Assembly: GCF_963259705.1 (NCBI RefSeq)
Contig: NC_081844.1
Location: 25,064,294-25,128,293, forward strand
Direction: 5' to 3'
From: Myotis daubentonii
Taxonomy: Eukaryota; Chordata; Mammalia; Chiroptera; Vespertilionidae
Length of the DNA: 64,000 nt
This document shows, piece by piece, positions 1-12,840 of this stretch. The position numbers and the translations under genes were made by a program. A model generated the notes under the pieces. The model saw only the letters and a program-made list of their open reading frames with translations, searched no databases and had not been told where the DNA came from. Numbering within the stretch: position 1 is the first letter of the stretch; every line of letters begins with the position of its first letter.

Positions 1-1044
1 TTGATCTTTTGTATTGTTTTTTTGGTCTCTATGTCATTCATTTCTGCTCTGATCTTTATTATCCTCTTCCTTCTGCTCACTCTGGGCTTTTCTTGTTGCT
101 CTCTTTCTAAACCTTTAAGTTGTAGAGCTAGATGATTTATTACCATTTTTCTTGTTTTTTGAGGTAGGTTTGCAGAGCTCTAAACTTCCCTCTCAGGATT
201 GCTTTCATTGTGTTCCAAAGATTTGGGGTTGTTGTGTTTTCATTGTCATTCATTTCCAGGATGTTTTTAATTTCTTTGTTGATCACTTAGGTAACCCAAT
301 CATTGTTTAATAACATGCTATTCAGCTTTGTTTAAATTTTTTTATTGTTTTAAATGTTGTTTATTTCTAACTTTATGCCATTGTGATCTAAGAAGATGCC
401 TGATATGATTTCAATCTTCTTGAATATGGAGAGACTTTGCCTGTGACCCAATATTGGTCTATCTTTGAAAATGTCCCATGTGCACTTGAGAAGAATGTAT
501 AGTCTGTGGCTTTGGGGTGAAATGTTCTGAAGATGTCAATTAAGTCCACCTGAACTAGTGAGTCATTTAGGATTGCTGTTTCTTTGCTGATTTTTTTGTC
601 TAGATGATTTATCCAGTGATGTCAGTGGGGCATTAAAGTCCCCTACTATGATTGTATTGTGTCAATTTCCCCTTGATATCTTCCAGGAGTTTTTTTAATG
701 TATTAGGTGCTCCTTCATTGGATTTATATATGTTTACCAGGATTATATCCTCTTATTGTATCAATACCTTTAGTATTATCAAGTGGCCTTCCTTATCTCT
801 TGTTATGGCCTTCACTTTGAGGTCAATTTTTTCACATATATGTATTGCTACCCCAGCTTTTTTTTCATTTCCATTTGCCTGAGAGATATTTTTCTATCAT
901 GCACTTTCAGTAGGTGTGAGTTCCTTGTTCTGAGTTGGGTCTCTTGTAGACAGCATATATATGGGTCATTTTTTTTATCCATTCAGCCACTCAATGTCCT
1001 TTGATTGGAGCATTTAGTCCATTTACGTTTAAAGTTATTATTGA

Positions 1045-1780
1045 CTAGAGGCCCATCCATGAAATTCGTGCATGGGGGCGGGGGACTGGTGTCCCTCAGC
1101 CCAGCCTGCACCCTGTCCAATCTGGGATCCCTCTCCAATCGGGGATTCCTCTCCCAATCTGGGACCGCTTGCTCCTAACATCTCTCCTGCCCACCTGCCT
1201 GCCTGATTGCCCCTAACCACTTCTGCCTACCAGCCTGATCGCCCCCTAACTGCTCCTCTGCTGGCATTATTGATGCCTAACTTCTCCCCTGACAGCCTGA
1301 TGACCCCCAACTGCCCTCTCCTGCCAGCCCTATGGCCCACAACTGCCCTCCCTTGCCAGCCTGATCGCCCCAACTGCCCTCCCCTGCTGGCTCAATTGCC
1401 CACAACTGCCCTCCCCTGCAGGCCCGATCACCCACATCTGCCCTCCGCTGCCAGCCCAATCACCCCAACTGCCCTCCCCTGCCAGCCTGATCGCCCCAAC
1501 TGCCCTCCCCTGCTGCGACCCACCTCCTCCACCAGGAAACGCCTCCTATGCGTGAGGCGGTGGAGATGTCTGGACTGGCCTCCTCCTTGTCACACAGAGC
1601 TGTGGGACCCCCAGGCCTCACCACGTGGAGCGGCCGCCGGGCCCCACCTCCACTGTGCATGTGGCCGTCTTGTAGTGACCATCTTTGTGGAGTCATCTTG
1701 TGGTGCCATCTTCTAGTGGCCATCTTGTGATGATGTTGCATGTGAGGGCGTGATGCCACCTAGGCTTTTATTAGTATAGA
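1045..1780 (-). mobile_element. HeliBat Helitron
   Basis: On the minus strand it runs TCTATACTAATAAAAG to GGCCTCTAG, with a hairpin (catgaaattcgtgcatg) near the 3' end. It sits between A and T. The same L1 site without insertion is seen at about 46888-46905, so both ends can be fixed to the base. Confidence 0.93.
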
Positions 1781-1855
1781 TAGGTACTTATTTGTAGCCA
1801 TTTTGTGTGTGTGTGTCTATGTCTGTGTTTCTTCTTCCCTTTTTATTTCTTCTTT

Positions 1856-2560
1856 TTATAACAGTCCCTTTAGCATTTCTTGCATTGCTGGCTTGGTAGT
1901 GATAAACTCCCTTAGCCTTTTTTTGTCTGTGAAGCTTCTTATTTCTCCTTCAATTTTGAATGATAGCATTGATGGATAGAGTATTCTTGCATTCATTCCC
2001 TTGCTTTGCATCACTTTGTAAATTTCCTTCCATTCCTTTCTGGCCTGATGTGTTTCTGTTGGGAAATCAATTGATAATCTAATGCCGTGGTTCTCAACCT
2101 TCTGGCCCTTAAAACAGTTCCTCATGTTGTGACCCCCAACTATAAAATTATTTTCGTTGCTACTTCATAACTGTAATTTTGCTACTGTTATGGATCATAA
2201 TGTAAATATCTGATATGCAGGATGGTCTTAGGCGACCCTATAAAAGGGTCGTTCAACTGCCATAGGGGTTGCGACCCACAAGTTGAGAACTGCTGAATTC
2301 TAATGGGAGTTCCCTTGTACTTAACTTTCTGTCTCTCTCTCTCTTGCAGCCATTAAGATTCTCTTTTTGTCCTGAATGTTTGCCATCACAGTTATGATGT
2401 GTCTTGGTGTGGTTCTTTTCGGGTTCATCTTGTTTGGGACTGTCTGTGCTTGTGTGACTTTTTTCTTCGCCACATCAAGGAAGTTTTCTGACATTATTTC
2501 TTTAAATAGGTTTTCTAACCCTTTTCCTCTTCCAGTCATTCTGGAACCCTATTATTTGTA
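1856..2560 (-). pseudogene. L1 ORF1 remnant (copy 1)
   Basis: The C-terminal part ([20 protein letters not shown]) lies at 1856-2050 and the RNA-binding part (PRHIITVMANIQDKKRIL) at about 2321-2539. A SPIN insertion at 2085-2295 splits them. Confidence 0.75.
2085..2295 (-). mobile_element. SPIN-type hAT
   Basis: It opens cgtggttctcaaccttctgg and ends gttgagaactgctg. The flanks (aatctaat and attctaat) fit an 8-bp duplication with one change. It splits L1 ORF1. Confidence 0.88.
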
Positions 2561-3239
2561 TGTTGCCTTGTTTCATGTTGTCCCAAAGCTCCCTTAGGCT
2601 CTCCTCCTGTCTTTTAATTTTTTCTCCAATTGCAGTTCAGTTTGGGTGTGTTTTGCTTCCCTGTCTTCTAATTCGCTAATTCAGTCCTCCGCTTCTCCTA
2701 GTCTACTGCTGAAACTTCCCATGGTGTTTTTTTTTTTTATTGCAGCTATATCACTCTTTATGTCTTCTTAATTCTTAATCAACATAAGTTGTTGATTTTT
2801 TCATCCATCCAGTTTATGAACTGTATGACGCTTTTTCTGAATTCTCTCTCTGACATAGTGCATGCCTCTATTTCACTTAGCTGCTTTTCTGGCAATTCTT
2901 CCTTTTCTTTCCTTTGGTCGTTTCTTTGTCTCCCCATTTTTGCTCTCACCACAGGATGTAGGTGTCGAGTCATGTGGGGGTTGTGCCTCAGTTGGCTGTG
3001 GCTCCTCTGGTGGGCTATGCTCACAGCAGTGGTGGTTCCTCTGGCTTCTGAAGGCGGGCTGCCTAAGAAGCTGTTGCTCCTCAGATGGAGTCAGGCTGCT
3101 CACGAGGCTGCTCCTACTTGGACTGGGGCAGGTTGCTCACAGGGCTGCTGCTCCTCATACAGAGGAGGGCTGCTTGCATGGCTGCTGCTCCTTGGATAGT
3201 TGTGGGCTGCTCGCAGGGCGGCTGCTTCTCGGATGGGGG

Positions 3240-3351
3240 CGGGACTAAACCATCAGGTGGTCATCCCCCGAGGGATCCCAGGCTGCAAGAGGGCACAGGC
3301 CTGGCTGAGGGACCCCCCGAGTGCACAAATTTTTGTGCACCGGGCCTCTAG
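3240..3351 (+). mobile_element. HeliBat 3' end
   Basis: Ends gtgcaccgggcctctag before a T, with a hairpin (gtgcacaaatttttgtgcac). The left boundary is not clear; the repeat-rich stretch 2955-3240 could belong to it or to the L1 5' region. Confidence 0.75.
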
Positions 3352-4730
3352 TAGAAAATAAAGAAACAAACTAAAAAAGAAAAATAAAGAATAAAGAAAA
3401 AAGAATAAAAAAATAATGAAATAAAATAACAATGAAAAAGTGAACTGTCATTCCTTTCCACTGAGTTGTATTTCCCCATGAGGGCTGGTTTAAGGTCCCA
3501 CTCATCTGTACTGTCTGCCACTTCTCAGTTTCCTATTGCTGGGACTGAGCCTCTCTTTAGACCAGGTCTGAGGACTCTCAAGGGCTATTCAGATATTTTT
3601 TTGTATCTTTTGTGCCACTCAGGGTGTAGTCTGGGTGTGGCTGTATTGGTTGCCTGGAGACTTCAGGGAGGGGCTATCTCTTCAGGAGAAAATGGCTGCC
3701 TAGGTCTGGCATGTCAGTTGTGACTCAGCACCAGACTTGTGGTCACCACTCCCTGACCTTCTCCTCTCCCCAGCCTCTCCCCAGATTTCACAAGTCTGCA
3801 CCTCCAGCTACACCCCAGTCACGGGTGAGTGTTTATATTTGAAAGGTCCTATGAACTAGGTTTAGTGAATAAAAACAAAGACCAAAAATAGGGTAAAGAG
3901 CTGCTCCACTGCAAGCCTCTCTCCCCCTGGCATGGCATGGCTTGGGAAGCCATCCAGGCTGTCCCTCTGGGCTCAGTCTCTTGTGACCGTGGACCCAGAT
4001 CTAGAACCCCCTGCTGCCAGCAGTGCTTCAGACCTTCTTTCCACAGTCAGACGCTAAGCTTGTCCAAAAGGATGCAGCCTCGATGCCATGTGGCTTCCTT
4101 CTGACCCTCTGGGCTCAGGGGTCTTGCAATTCTTTCCAGCCCAGATCCCTCATTTTACCAACCTCCAGGCATCCTCTGCCCTTCCTAGTTGAGGATTGTC
4201 TCATCAGCTGTGTCTACTTCACCAATTTGGGGTGGATATTATTTGATTTAGTTGCTCGTTCCATCTGCTCCAGGACAAGGCTTGGGACACATTCGCCTAT
4301 TCCACTGCCATTTTCCAGCACTTCCTCTTTGCTAATTTTTTGTTTAGAGGATTTTTTCAGTGGTATCAGTGGGATATTAAAGTCCCCTACTATGATTATA
4401 TTGCTGTCCATTTCTCCCTTGATATCTTCCAGAAGTTTTTTTTTATGTATTTGAGTGCTCCTGTATTGGGTACATATATGTTTACCAGAGTTATATCCTC
4501 TTGTTGAATTTTTCCCTTTAGTATTATGAAGTGGTCCTCCTTATCTCTTGTTATGACCTGTACTTTGAGGCCTATTTTGTCAGATATAAGTATTGCTACA
4601 CTTATCAGTATTGCTATCCTTATCAGTGTGTGTGAATCCTTTGTTCTGGGTCATATTTTCTTATCCACTCAGCTACCCTATGTCTTTTGATAGGAGCATT
4701 TAATCCATTTATGTTTAATGTTATTTTTGA

Positions 4731-5126
4731 CTAGAGGCCCAGTGCACAAAATTCATGCACTCGGGTGGGGTCCCTCTGCCTGGCCTGTGCCCTCTTGTAG
4801 TCTGGGACTCCTTGGGGGATGTCTACCTGCCGGCTTAGGCCTAAGCTGGCAGTCAGACATCCCTCTTGTAGTCCAGGGCTTTCACAGTCCCGGACCCCTC
4901 ACTACTTACCGCCCACCTGCAGTGGAGGCAGGAGCGCCACCATTGCTGCACTTGCCAGCCGTGAGCCCAGCTTCTGGTTGAGTGGTGATCCTCCTGTGGG
5001 AGCACACTGACCACCAGGAGGCAGCTCCTGCATTGATAATCTGCCCCTGGCTGGTCAATGCATGTCATAGTGACTGGTCGTTCCACCATTTGGTTGATTT
5101 GCATATTAGGGTTTTATTATATATCA
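4731..5126 (-). mobile_element. Short HeliBat Helitron
   Basis: Starts ctagaggcccagtgcacaaa; the far end, ttttattatatatca, is close to the reverse of TCCTATATAATAAAA. It sits at the same L1 position class as the 1045 copy (atttttga then taagcactt), only 1.3 kb of L1 apart in two different L1 copies. Confidence 0.88.
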
Positions 5127-5189
5127 TAAGCACTTGTTTGTTGCAATTTTTATTCTTTATGCTTGTGTTCCTTCTTGCCTTTCTATTTC

Positions 5190-5900
5190 TTCTTTTTACA
5201 GCAGTCCCTTTAGCATTTCTTACATTGCGAGCTTGGTGGTAATAAACTCTCTTAGCCCTTTTTTGTCTGTGTAGCTCCTGATTCCACTTTCAATTTTGAA
5301 TGATAGCCTTGCTGGGTATAGTATTCTTGGATTCAGTACCTTGTTTTGCATCACTTTGTATATTTCATTCCATTCCCTTCTAGCCTGATGTGTTTCTGTT
5401 GAGAAATCAGTTGATATTCTGATGTGAGATCCCTTGTAGGTAACTCTGTCTCTCCCTGGCAGCCTTTAAAATTCTTACTTTGTCATTGATGTTTGCCAAT
5501 TTAATTATGATGTGTCTTGGTGTCGGTCTTTTTGAGTTCATCTCTTTTGGGACACTATGTGCTTCTTAGACTAGTGTGGTATTTTTCTTCCCAACATCAG
5601 GGAAGTTTTCTGTCATTATTTCTTCAAACAGGTTTTCTATTTCTTGCTCTGCTTCCTCTCCTTCTGGTACCCCTATTATGCAGATGTCGTTTCGTTTCAT
5701 GTTGTCCCAAAGCTCCCTTAAGCTCTCCTGCTTTTTAAGTGTTTTTTCTAGTTGCCACTGTGTTTGTGTGTTTTTTCCTACCTTGTCTTCTAATTCACTG
5801 ATGCGGTCCTCAGCCTCTTCTAGTCTACTGTTTAAGCCTTCCATTGTGTTCTTTATTGCAGTTAGGTCATTCTTCACTTCTTCTTGGTTCCTTTTCATGT
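5190..5900 (-). pseudogene. L1 ORF1 remnant (copy 2)
   Basis: An open minus-strand stretch at 5566-5898 shows the coiled coil (MEGLNSRLEEAEDRISELED) and start of the RNA-binding part (ICIIGVPEGEEAEQEIENLF). The rest is frameshifted. Confidence 0.75.
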
Positions 5901-7570
5901 TGATGATATTTTTATTCAGCTCCTTATAATTCTCATTGAGTTGTGTGTATCTTGGATCTAGCTATTTGAGCATCCTTACAACCATTACTCTGAATTCTTT
6001 CTCTGACATGTTACTTGCCTCCGTTTCATTTAATTCCCTTTCTTGTGATCCTCTTTTCTTTCATTTGGGGATTGGTTTTTTTTTGTTTTCCCATTTATTG
6101 CGTTTTAATTGTTTCTGTCTTAGATCCAACTGCTTTGCTACCGAGGTTCTTTTGGAGGTGGTGCTATGTAGTTGGTGATCCAGTGGTGTGTTCTCTCAGG
6201 TCTCCTGGGCTTGTTGATCTAGCAGAGCTCCCTACTTGAGCTATTTGGGTTCTCTTGGTGTAGTTGGGTCTTGAATCTTAGTTTCTTATTTGTGGATGAA
6301 GTCTTGTCATAGATAGGTAATGTGACTCACCCCCTGCTTCATTGTGCAAGCTGTTTTGGATGTGATCGTGATTCCAGCTCTTGTGGAAATGGTTGCCTGA
6401 GGTCTTACTGGTATATGCTCACTGTGGGTTCCCAGAGTCCACGGCCTGGGAGGAAGGAGTCCTGGGGCCTGACACTCAGGTACTGTGACATTGGCTGGTG
6501 TTGTGTGATTCTTGCGGGAGTAGCATCACTCTGCAAATCATTATGAGGGTCTTGGAGCCCATGACAGTAGGGGACAGGTGTCTCATAGTCTGTGGTTGAG
6601 GCAGTGGGACTCTGGCCAAAGTGATTTCCCTCTCTGATTCACAAAGGGGTTCAGGAGCCAGCAGCTGGGGATGTGGGAATCTTGGAGTCCGTGGCTCAAA
6701 CAATGTGACCTTGTATAGGGAGGCAAATCCTCAGTAACTCAACAAGGTGTCCAGAGGTAGGTAGCCAGGAGGGGGATGTCATGGATCCTGCTGAGGGAGC
6801 AGTGTGCCCTTGGTTGGAGAGGCACATGCCCAGTGGCAGCTCACAGAGGGGCCCAGGAGCTGTCTGCCAGGGGTGTGCTCGTGGGGCCCACACGCTGAAT
6901 CAGAGTGATTATGGTGTGCCATCAGTCTCATGGAGGAAGAAGTCCCAGTTTCTTCTTTAGGAGATGTGCACCCTTGGTTAGATATGCATGCCCAGCAGCT
7001 GCTTACCAAGGTGCCCAAGAGCCATCTTCCGGGGTGGTGGTCTCAGGGGAGACCCATGCACTGAAGCCACATGATCACAGTGTCTGTGTGCAGGCAGGTG
7101 GGGAAGGGAAGATCAAGTTTCTGTTGCCGGGGCCATGCGTCCTTGTTTGGATATGAGCGCACCTATCAGGGGCTCACAGAGGCACCCAGGAGCCACCTAT
7201 GGAGCAGTGGGGTCAGGAAGCCTGTGCACTGGAAGGCCTCAGGAGGCTTGTGCTCTGAGGTGTCTGGGGGTCAGCATCCAGGGAGGGGGAAGTCACACTT
7301 ACTGCTGCGGGAGCCATGCACCCTTGGATGTGGATGACCTAGGGTCTGCATGTCTGTGGGTGGGGAAGCAGGATTTGGGCTGGTGTGGCTGCAAGGTCAC
7401 AGGCAATGTCCAAGGCCAGTCTGGCTGGTGGTGCTGATGAGCTCCTAGAGGAGGCTGCTCTCCCCTTCAAGATGGTGTGGGCTCCGTGCCCAAGCCCCAC
7501 AGCCCAGGGAGCTCCCACAGCAGTGGTAGGTGCTCTCTATCCAGGAGAGCCTGGTCTTCCAGCCCCTGAT

Positions 7571-8182
7571 ACTCCTTCCATATTTAACTGTCTCACTCAC
7601 ACACACACCACACACTTCCACACATTCCCCTTTCACACCCTCACTCACTCACATCCACTCCCTCACCTCCATCATGCTAGCCACCATCTTCAGAATCCCA
7701 CATTAGCACTCTTATTGAATACTTGCTGTGTGCCATGCATGTTTAACTAAATAAGCAAGAATCAATCATCTGAAGCAGGGATTTACATTTCACTCAGACC
7801 CACATATCTTACTTTCCATTCACCTCTATCTCATGGTCACTCAGCACCACACAACAAAAAGACAAAAATGGGGGGAAATGATGTACATATTTAAGAATTA
7901 AATGGAAGTAAGTATGAGCTAGTATTTTAGACTTAAGGAGGCTGCCTGATATGTTCAGCACCCTCCACCAACTGTAAAAACAGGGATGAAAAGCCATCAT
8001 TGCATGGGATAATTCATGGCAATGATTACTAAAAATTACCAGTGGTTTAGATTTACCAAGGTCTTTTTAATTTTTTTTAGACATAGAAAGTTCTCTTACT
8101 TATACTAGTAGTTTCGCACCTCTTCTTCCATCTTCCATTAAACCTTTTGAGTGTCCTTTCCCATTTAAAGGATCCTACTGTG
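7571..8182. other. Non-coding stretch
   Basis: There is a CA/CTCA-rich low-complexity tract at about 7590-7680. Nothing else is recognised. Confidence 0.4.
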
Positions 8183-8342
8183 CCTGCCTACTGTGGCTCT
8201 GTGGTTGAGCATTGACCCATGAACCAAGAGGTCCTGGGTTCAATTCTTGGTCAGGGTACACTCCTGAGTTGAGGGTCCAATCCCCAGTAGGGGCCAGCCA
8301 GGAGGCTGTCCACTGATGTTTCTATTTCTCTATCTTTCTTTC

Positions 8343-8377
<35 letters not shown>

Positions 8378-8400
8378 TCAATAAAACATATTTTAAAATA
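8183..8400 (+). mobile_element. VES SINE
   Basis: A tRNA-like head (gtggttgagcattgacccat, gttcaattcttggtcaggg) is followed by a long CT tract (about 8343-8375) and an A-rich end. Confidence 0.85.
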
Positions 8401-9227
8401 ACTTAATAAATAAATAAGGAACCTACTATACTCCCAGGAAGTCCTATATATCTTTCACCTGTTCACCCATCCTCCACAAGCACTAGTTTCACTGTTGAAT
8501 CTTTTATCCCATTTCCCTTTCTCAGCAAATATTCTTACCATATATTCACAGAGAAAATCCGAGTGATCATAATGACTCTGTGAACTTTACACTCTCAACC
8601 ACACATAAATTAGCATGCATCTTGTCCACATTGCTGTATCATTGACACTATTCCCTTCTCTCTAAAGACAACTTTCATCTTCACTTTGAATCCCATCATT
8701 CTTGCCTTATCAATTATCCTTACATTATTGTTCACACATTCTCTCTCCCTCCTCTCTCCTTGTCTTTCTCCCAATCTTATACCCTTCATTCTTCCCTCAC
8801 TTTCTCAAAAGTTTATTCCCAATTTTGTAGCAACATGTTTAATTTTTTTTCTATCTTACAAACATGTACCACTTGGCCTACCATTTTCTTCTAGCTACCA
8901 GCCAAGAATTGACTTTTCTCTGTCTCCCTTTCCTTGCCTTAAATTTATTCCCTCAATTCGTGTATTTTGGCTTCTTTCCCCCATCATTCTACCAAAGCAA
9001 ATATCTTTTAGGTATGCAATGATCTCTGTGCCCCTAATATCCTTCCAGAAACTTCTTACACTATTTATCAGTCTTTCTCGTGAAACACTCCATCTTTATC
9101 CTGTCTAGAATCTACTTACATGCCCCTCTTCCATGTTTTTCTCCAGTATTTCTAGTTTTTTTTCTGTTTCTTGTATAGCTTCAACCAATGGATTTGGTCC
9201 AGAAAAACTGCAATTCTCATTAAATTC
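8401..9227. other. Non-coding, CT-rich stretch
   Basis: The plus-strand frame at 8686-9108 is pyrimidine-driven (Leu, Ser, Pro-rich) and resembles no family. No exon or complete repeat is recognised. Confidence 0.4.
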
Positions 9228-9598
9228 TGTTATGGGTTGGCTCAGGGAGATAGACCAGAATTTAAATTTAAGAGCCTTTATTAAACTGGCCAGCTGACCA
9301 CAGCACCTATCTCCGCCTCTGGGAGCTTTGGAGCATGTGGCAAAGATCAAGGGTGCAGTATGATCCTTTATAGCAAAACAGTGTTAAAAAAATACAAAGC
9401 ATTTCATTAGCTGTTCCTTAGAAGTTCACAGAAAGTTCATAAGCACAAAGGGGGGGGGGTAAACAGAGTCACGCCTGGCTGGAGCATATCATAACATATT
9501 GTTTTTCTAAGACAATCTAGCAATTTTTCTCTGCCACAGCTCCTGACCCTAATACAATCGGTAACCTTTTCCAGGCCACAGTCCCTCACCCTAGCACA
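9228..9598 (-). mobile_element. Solo LTR
   Basis: Starts TGTTATGGG and ends CTAGCACA, with attc on both sides (9224-9227, 9599-9602). An antisense AATAAA (cctttattaaac) lies at about 9270. It contains a run of nine or more G at about 9451. Confidence 0.7.
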
Positions 9599-9602
9599 AT
9601 TC

Positions 9603-10190
9603 TTTCTTCCTAAGCAATAGATTCAGTCACCATATAGATGCAAATGATGACTACATTTCTTTTTCTAGCTCTGACCTCTCTGCTGAGAACTATTTCTAGT
9701 TACTTGACATCCTTGATGTCATCAAGACACCTTAAACTCAGTCTTCCAATTTATAACTCACCTTCTTCTCCCTAATCCTATCCTTTCCCATGGTGTCTTT
9801 CCCTCTCTGAATGGCACTACATCCCTTCCCTTGCACAAGTTTGAAACCTGAATGTTATTCCACACTTATCATATTTCCCACTACAACCTATCCATTATAC
9901 AGCCCTACTGTTCTTATCTTCTCAGTATGTCCCTCATGTGCCCAGATGGCTCAGTCTCCATCACCCCCCCCCCCCCCCCGAGCCAGGCTGCCATCTTCAC
10001 ATCTGAACCACTACTATTCCCTCCTGACTGACTAACACTTCCTACTCTTGTCACTTTCCAATCCCTCTTTACACAGAAGTCAGAGGGATTCTTTCAAAAC
10101 ACAAATGAAATCATGCCACTCCTGTGTTAAACCTGTTACATGTACTTTCTCTTATGTTCAGTTCTGAGTAATTTCCTGAGTGCAGTATTT
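9603..10190. other. Non-coding stretch with a poly-C tract
   Basis: A C run lies at about 9964-9979. The rest is unrecognised. Confidence 0.4.
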
Positions 10191-10194
10191 ATAA

Positions 10195-10885
10195 ATTTTT
10201 CTTGTTGAATTTTGGGTGATATTGGTTTAAAGAAACAGACGGGTTTCAAGTGTACAACTCAATAAAACATCATCTGCACACTGCGTTATGTGCTCACCAC
10301 CCAAAGCAAATTCTCTTTGCATCCATTTATCCCCCTTTGCCCACCTCCACCTCTACCCACCCACCTTTTACTTTTGCTATCACCATACTTTTGTCTATGT
10401 TTTTTTATTAATCCCTTCACTGTTTTGTACCCAGCTTCCCAAAACCCCTCCCATCTGACAGCTGTCAGTCTGTTCTATGTATCTATGCTTCCGTTTCTAT
10501 TTTGTTAAATTTATTTGTTCACTTGATTCCACATATAAGTGAGTTCATATAGTATTTGTCTTTCTCTGACTGGCTTATTTCATTTTGCATAATAATCTCC
10601 AGTTATTCATGCTATTGTAAAGAATCATATTTCCTTCTTTTTTATAGCCACATAGTACTCCATTGTGTAAATGTACCAATAGCTTTATATCCTCACATCT
10701 CACATCTCACTCATGTACGGACAGACACTTAGGCTCCTGCCAAATTTTGACTACTGTAAATAATGCTGCAATCAATGAACATAGGGATGCACATATTCTT
10801 TTGAATTAGTATTTCGGGTTTCTTCAGATATATTCCCAGAAGTGGAATCTTTGGGTCATATGGTAGTTCCATTTTTAATTTTTTA
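10195..10885 (-). mobile_element. Older L1 3' fragment
   Basis: Text such as cacatagtactccattgtgta and gggtcatatggtagttcc on the plus strand is the reverse of common mammalian L1 3' sequence. No open frame. Confidence 0.7.
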
Positions 10886-11000
10886 AAATATTTTTCTAAT
10901 ACTCAAGACGAGAGAGAGAGAGAGAGAGAAATGTGAGGGAGAAAAACAATTGGCTGCCAACATGTGGCACCTTCTCATTAGTGCCCATTCTCGGCATGAA
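10886..11000 (-). mobile_element. VES SINE remnant
   Basis: An AG-rich tract followed by gagggagaaaaacaattggctgcc recalls the reversed tail and body of a VES SINE. The tRNA-like head is missing. 11000-11358 is unrecognised. Confidence 0.5.
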
Positions 11001-11358
11001 AAAATCCAGTTCCTCAGGCAGACCCTCAAAATGTTAGAATGTTGGTGGTACAATTCATCTCCTGTGGCAAGATGGTGCCATGAATTTTCCTACTGGCTTC
11101 AATGCAGCTGATGTCATACTCAATTGGGTGCAGGATCTTCTCAAGCGATCTCTGGATTTTTCACAAAGGAAATGGATTCATGTATTGTTGGTGAATTGAT
11201 GTGTCCATGAGGGGAAGGAAGTCTGGAGCTTCCTATTCTGCCATCTTGCTGACATTACCCCTAATTTCCCTTCTTTGAGTAAGGACACAAGTCATGTTGG
11301 GTTAGAGCTCCCCCTAATGTCCTTATTTTAACTTAAAACCTCTTTTTAAAACCCTTTG

Positions 11359-11518
11359 TCCTAGTTGGTTTGGTTCAGTGGATAGAGCATCACCTGTGGA
11401 CCAATTCCCATCAAAGACATAAAATCGATGTGTTTTTCTCACATCTCACATCAATGTTTCTCTCTGTCTTTCACTCTCTCTTCCAATCTTCCTAAAAATC
11501 AATGGAAAAATATCCTTG
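11359..11518 (+). mobile_element. VES SINE, diverged
   Basis: Head ctagttggtttggttcagtg, then catcaatgtttctctctgtc. Much of the middle is deleted. Confidence 0.75.
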
Positions 11519-11619
11519 GGTGAGGATTAACAACAATGAAGTCATAAAACAATGTAAAAATGCTTTGTCTAAATATAGTCATCTTCTGAGGTCCTGAGAG
11601 TTAGGATTTCAACATATGC

Positions 11620-11990
11620 ATTTTGAGGGGATATAATTCAGCCAATAAAATGCTATAACATCGATGAACCTCAAAAACATGCTAAGTAAAGAATTCAGAC
11701 ACAGTGGTTATATATTGGAAAATTCTATTTATATGAAATATCCAGTATAGGTAAATCTGTGGAGACAGACAGTAGGTTGGTGGTTGCCAGGATTGGGAGA
11801 GGGTAATGGGAAATGACTACCTAATGAGCATGGAGTCTTCTTTGAGTTGATGCAAATGTTTTAGAACTAGTTAGAAGGATAAATGTATATCACAAATGTA
11901 CTAAATGCCACTAAATTGTACACCTAAAAATGATTTAATTTATGCTATGTGAATTTCATATATTACATAGTTTGTAAATTTGATATTAAG
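11620..11990 (+). mobile_element. Old L1 3' UTR fragment
   Basis: The order ggttggtggttgccaggatt, gagggtaatgggaa and aaattgtacacctaaaaatg is typical of old mammalian L1 3' UTRs. Confidence 0.65.
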
Positions 11991-12284
11991 TGAAAGTGGG
12001 TGTTTATGTGTGCACAAAGAGATAAATCAATGTGGCAACAGAATAATTGGTTAAAGGTACATGGATGTTCCTCAAATTTCCATAGGTCTAAAATTTTTCA
12101 AGTGAAAAATTTAGAAAAACTAAGAAAAGACTCGATGTTTTTATTATTAGTTGTTTATTTTTAGCCATTTCCATCATTTTAGTTTTATCTCTTTCCCAGG
12201 TAAAAGGTGATGATTGACAGCATAAAAGAGGAAATTAAGTCAATTCTAAGAAAACTAAAAGTGGGTGACTAAAGAAAAACAGGT

Positions 12285-12570
12285 GAAATCATATGATTTT
12301 TGTCCTTTTCTCTCTGACTTATTTCACTTAACATAGTACTCTCCAGATTGATGTTGTTGCAAATGGCAATATTTAATCCTTCTTATGACTGAGTAGTATT
12401 GCATTGTATATATGTACCACTTCTTCATTGTTGATTCATCCATCAATGGACACATCGGTTGTTTACATATCTTGGCTATTGGAAATAGTGCTAAAATGAA
12501 CATAAGGGTATATATATCTTTTTTAATTGTTTTTTTATATTCATCAGATACTCAGAATAAAAATTGCTAA
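12285..12570 (-). mobile_element. Old L1 3' fragment
   Basis: Text ctctgacttatttcacttaa and gtagtattgcattgtata is reversed L1 3' sequence. It is followed by an AAAT tract. Confidence 0.65.
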
Positions 12571-12637
12571 ATTATGTCAAATTAAATATTAAAGTTAACA
12601 TTATAACCTATAATGTTATTAACCAATGCTACCCCAA

Positions 12638-12639
12638 TA

Positions 12640-12679
<40 letters not shown>

Positions 12680-12681
12680 AA
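12638..12681. repeat. (AAAT)n microsatellite
   Basis: About eleven tandem AAAT-type units. Confidence 0.9.
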
Positions 12682-12840
12682 GAAAAATATGGGTATATTC
12701 CACAGACTGTCTTCCTGGTTAAACTTTTCCCAGTAGAATACACTTTTCTGGTGATAATGCTTAAATTTCTATATCTCAATATAATATTTTCTGCCCCATG
12801 ATAACACAGGAAAAGTTTATACCTCAAGCTAAATACACTA

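Larger units (their letters stand above)
1..4320 (-). mobile_element. Antisense L1, copy 1 (cut by the window edge)
   Basis: The left edge lies inside ORF2 (compare 44540 onwards). Reading minus strand from about 4320: A-rich and G/C-rich 5' region, ORF1 (about 1856-2950), ORF2. It holds Helitrons at 1045-1780 and about 3240-3351 and a SPIN at 2085-2295. All frames are broken. Confidence 0.8.
4325..7570 (-). mobile_element. Antisense L1, copy 2
   Basis: It starts within ORF2 (IIVGDFNIPLIPLKKSSK at about 4330-4410 on the minus strand) and runs through ORF1 to a G/C-rich 5' region at about 5940-7570. A Helitron lies at 4731-5126. The 3' two-thirds of ORF2 are absent, so it was truncated or rearranged. 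Confidence 0.75.
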
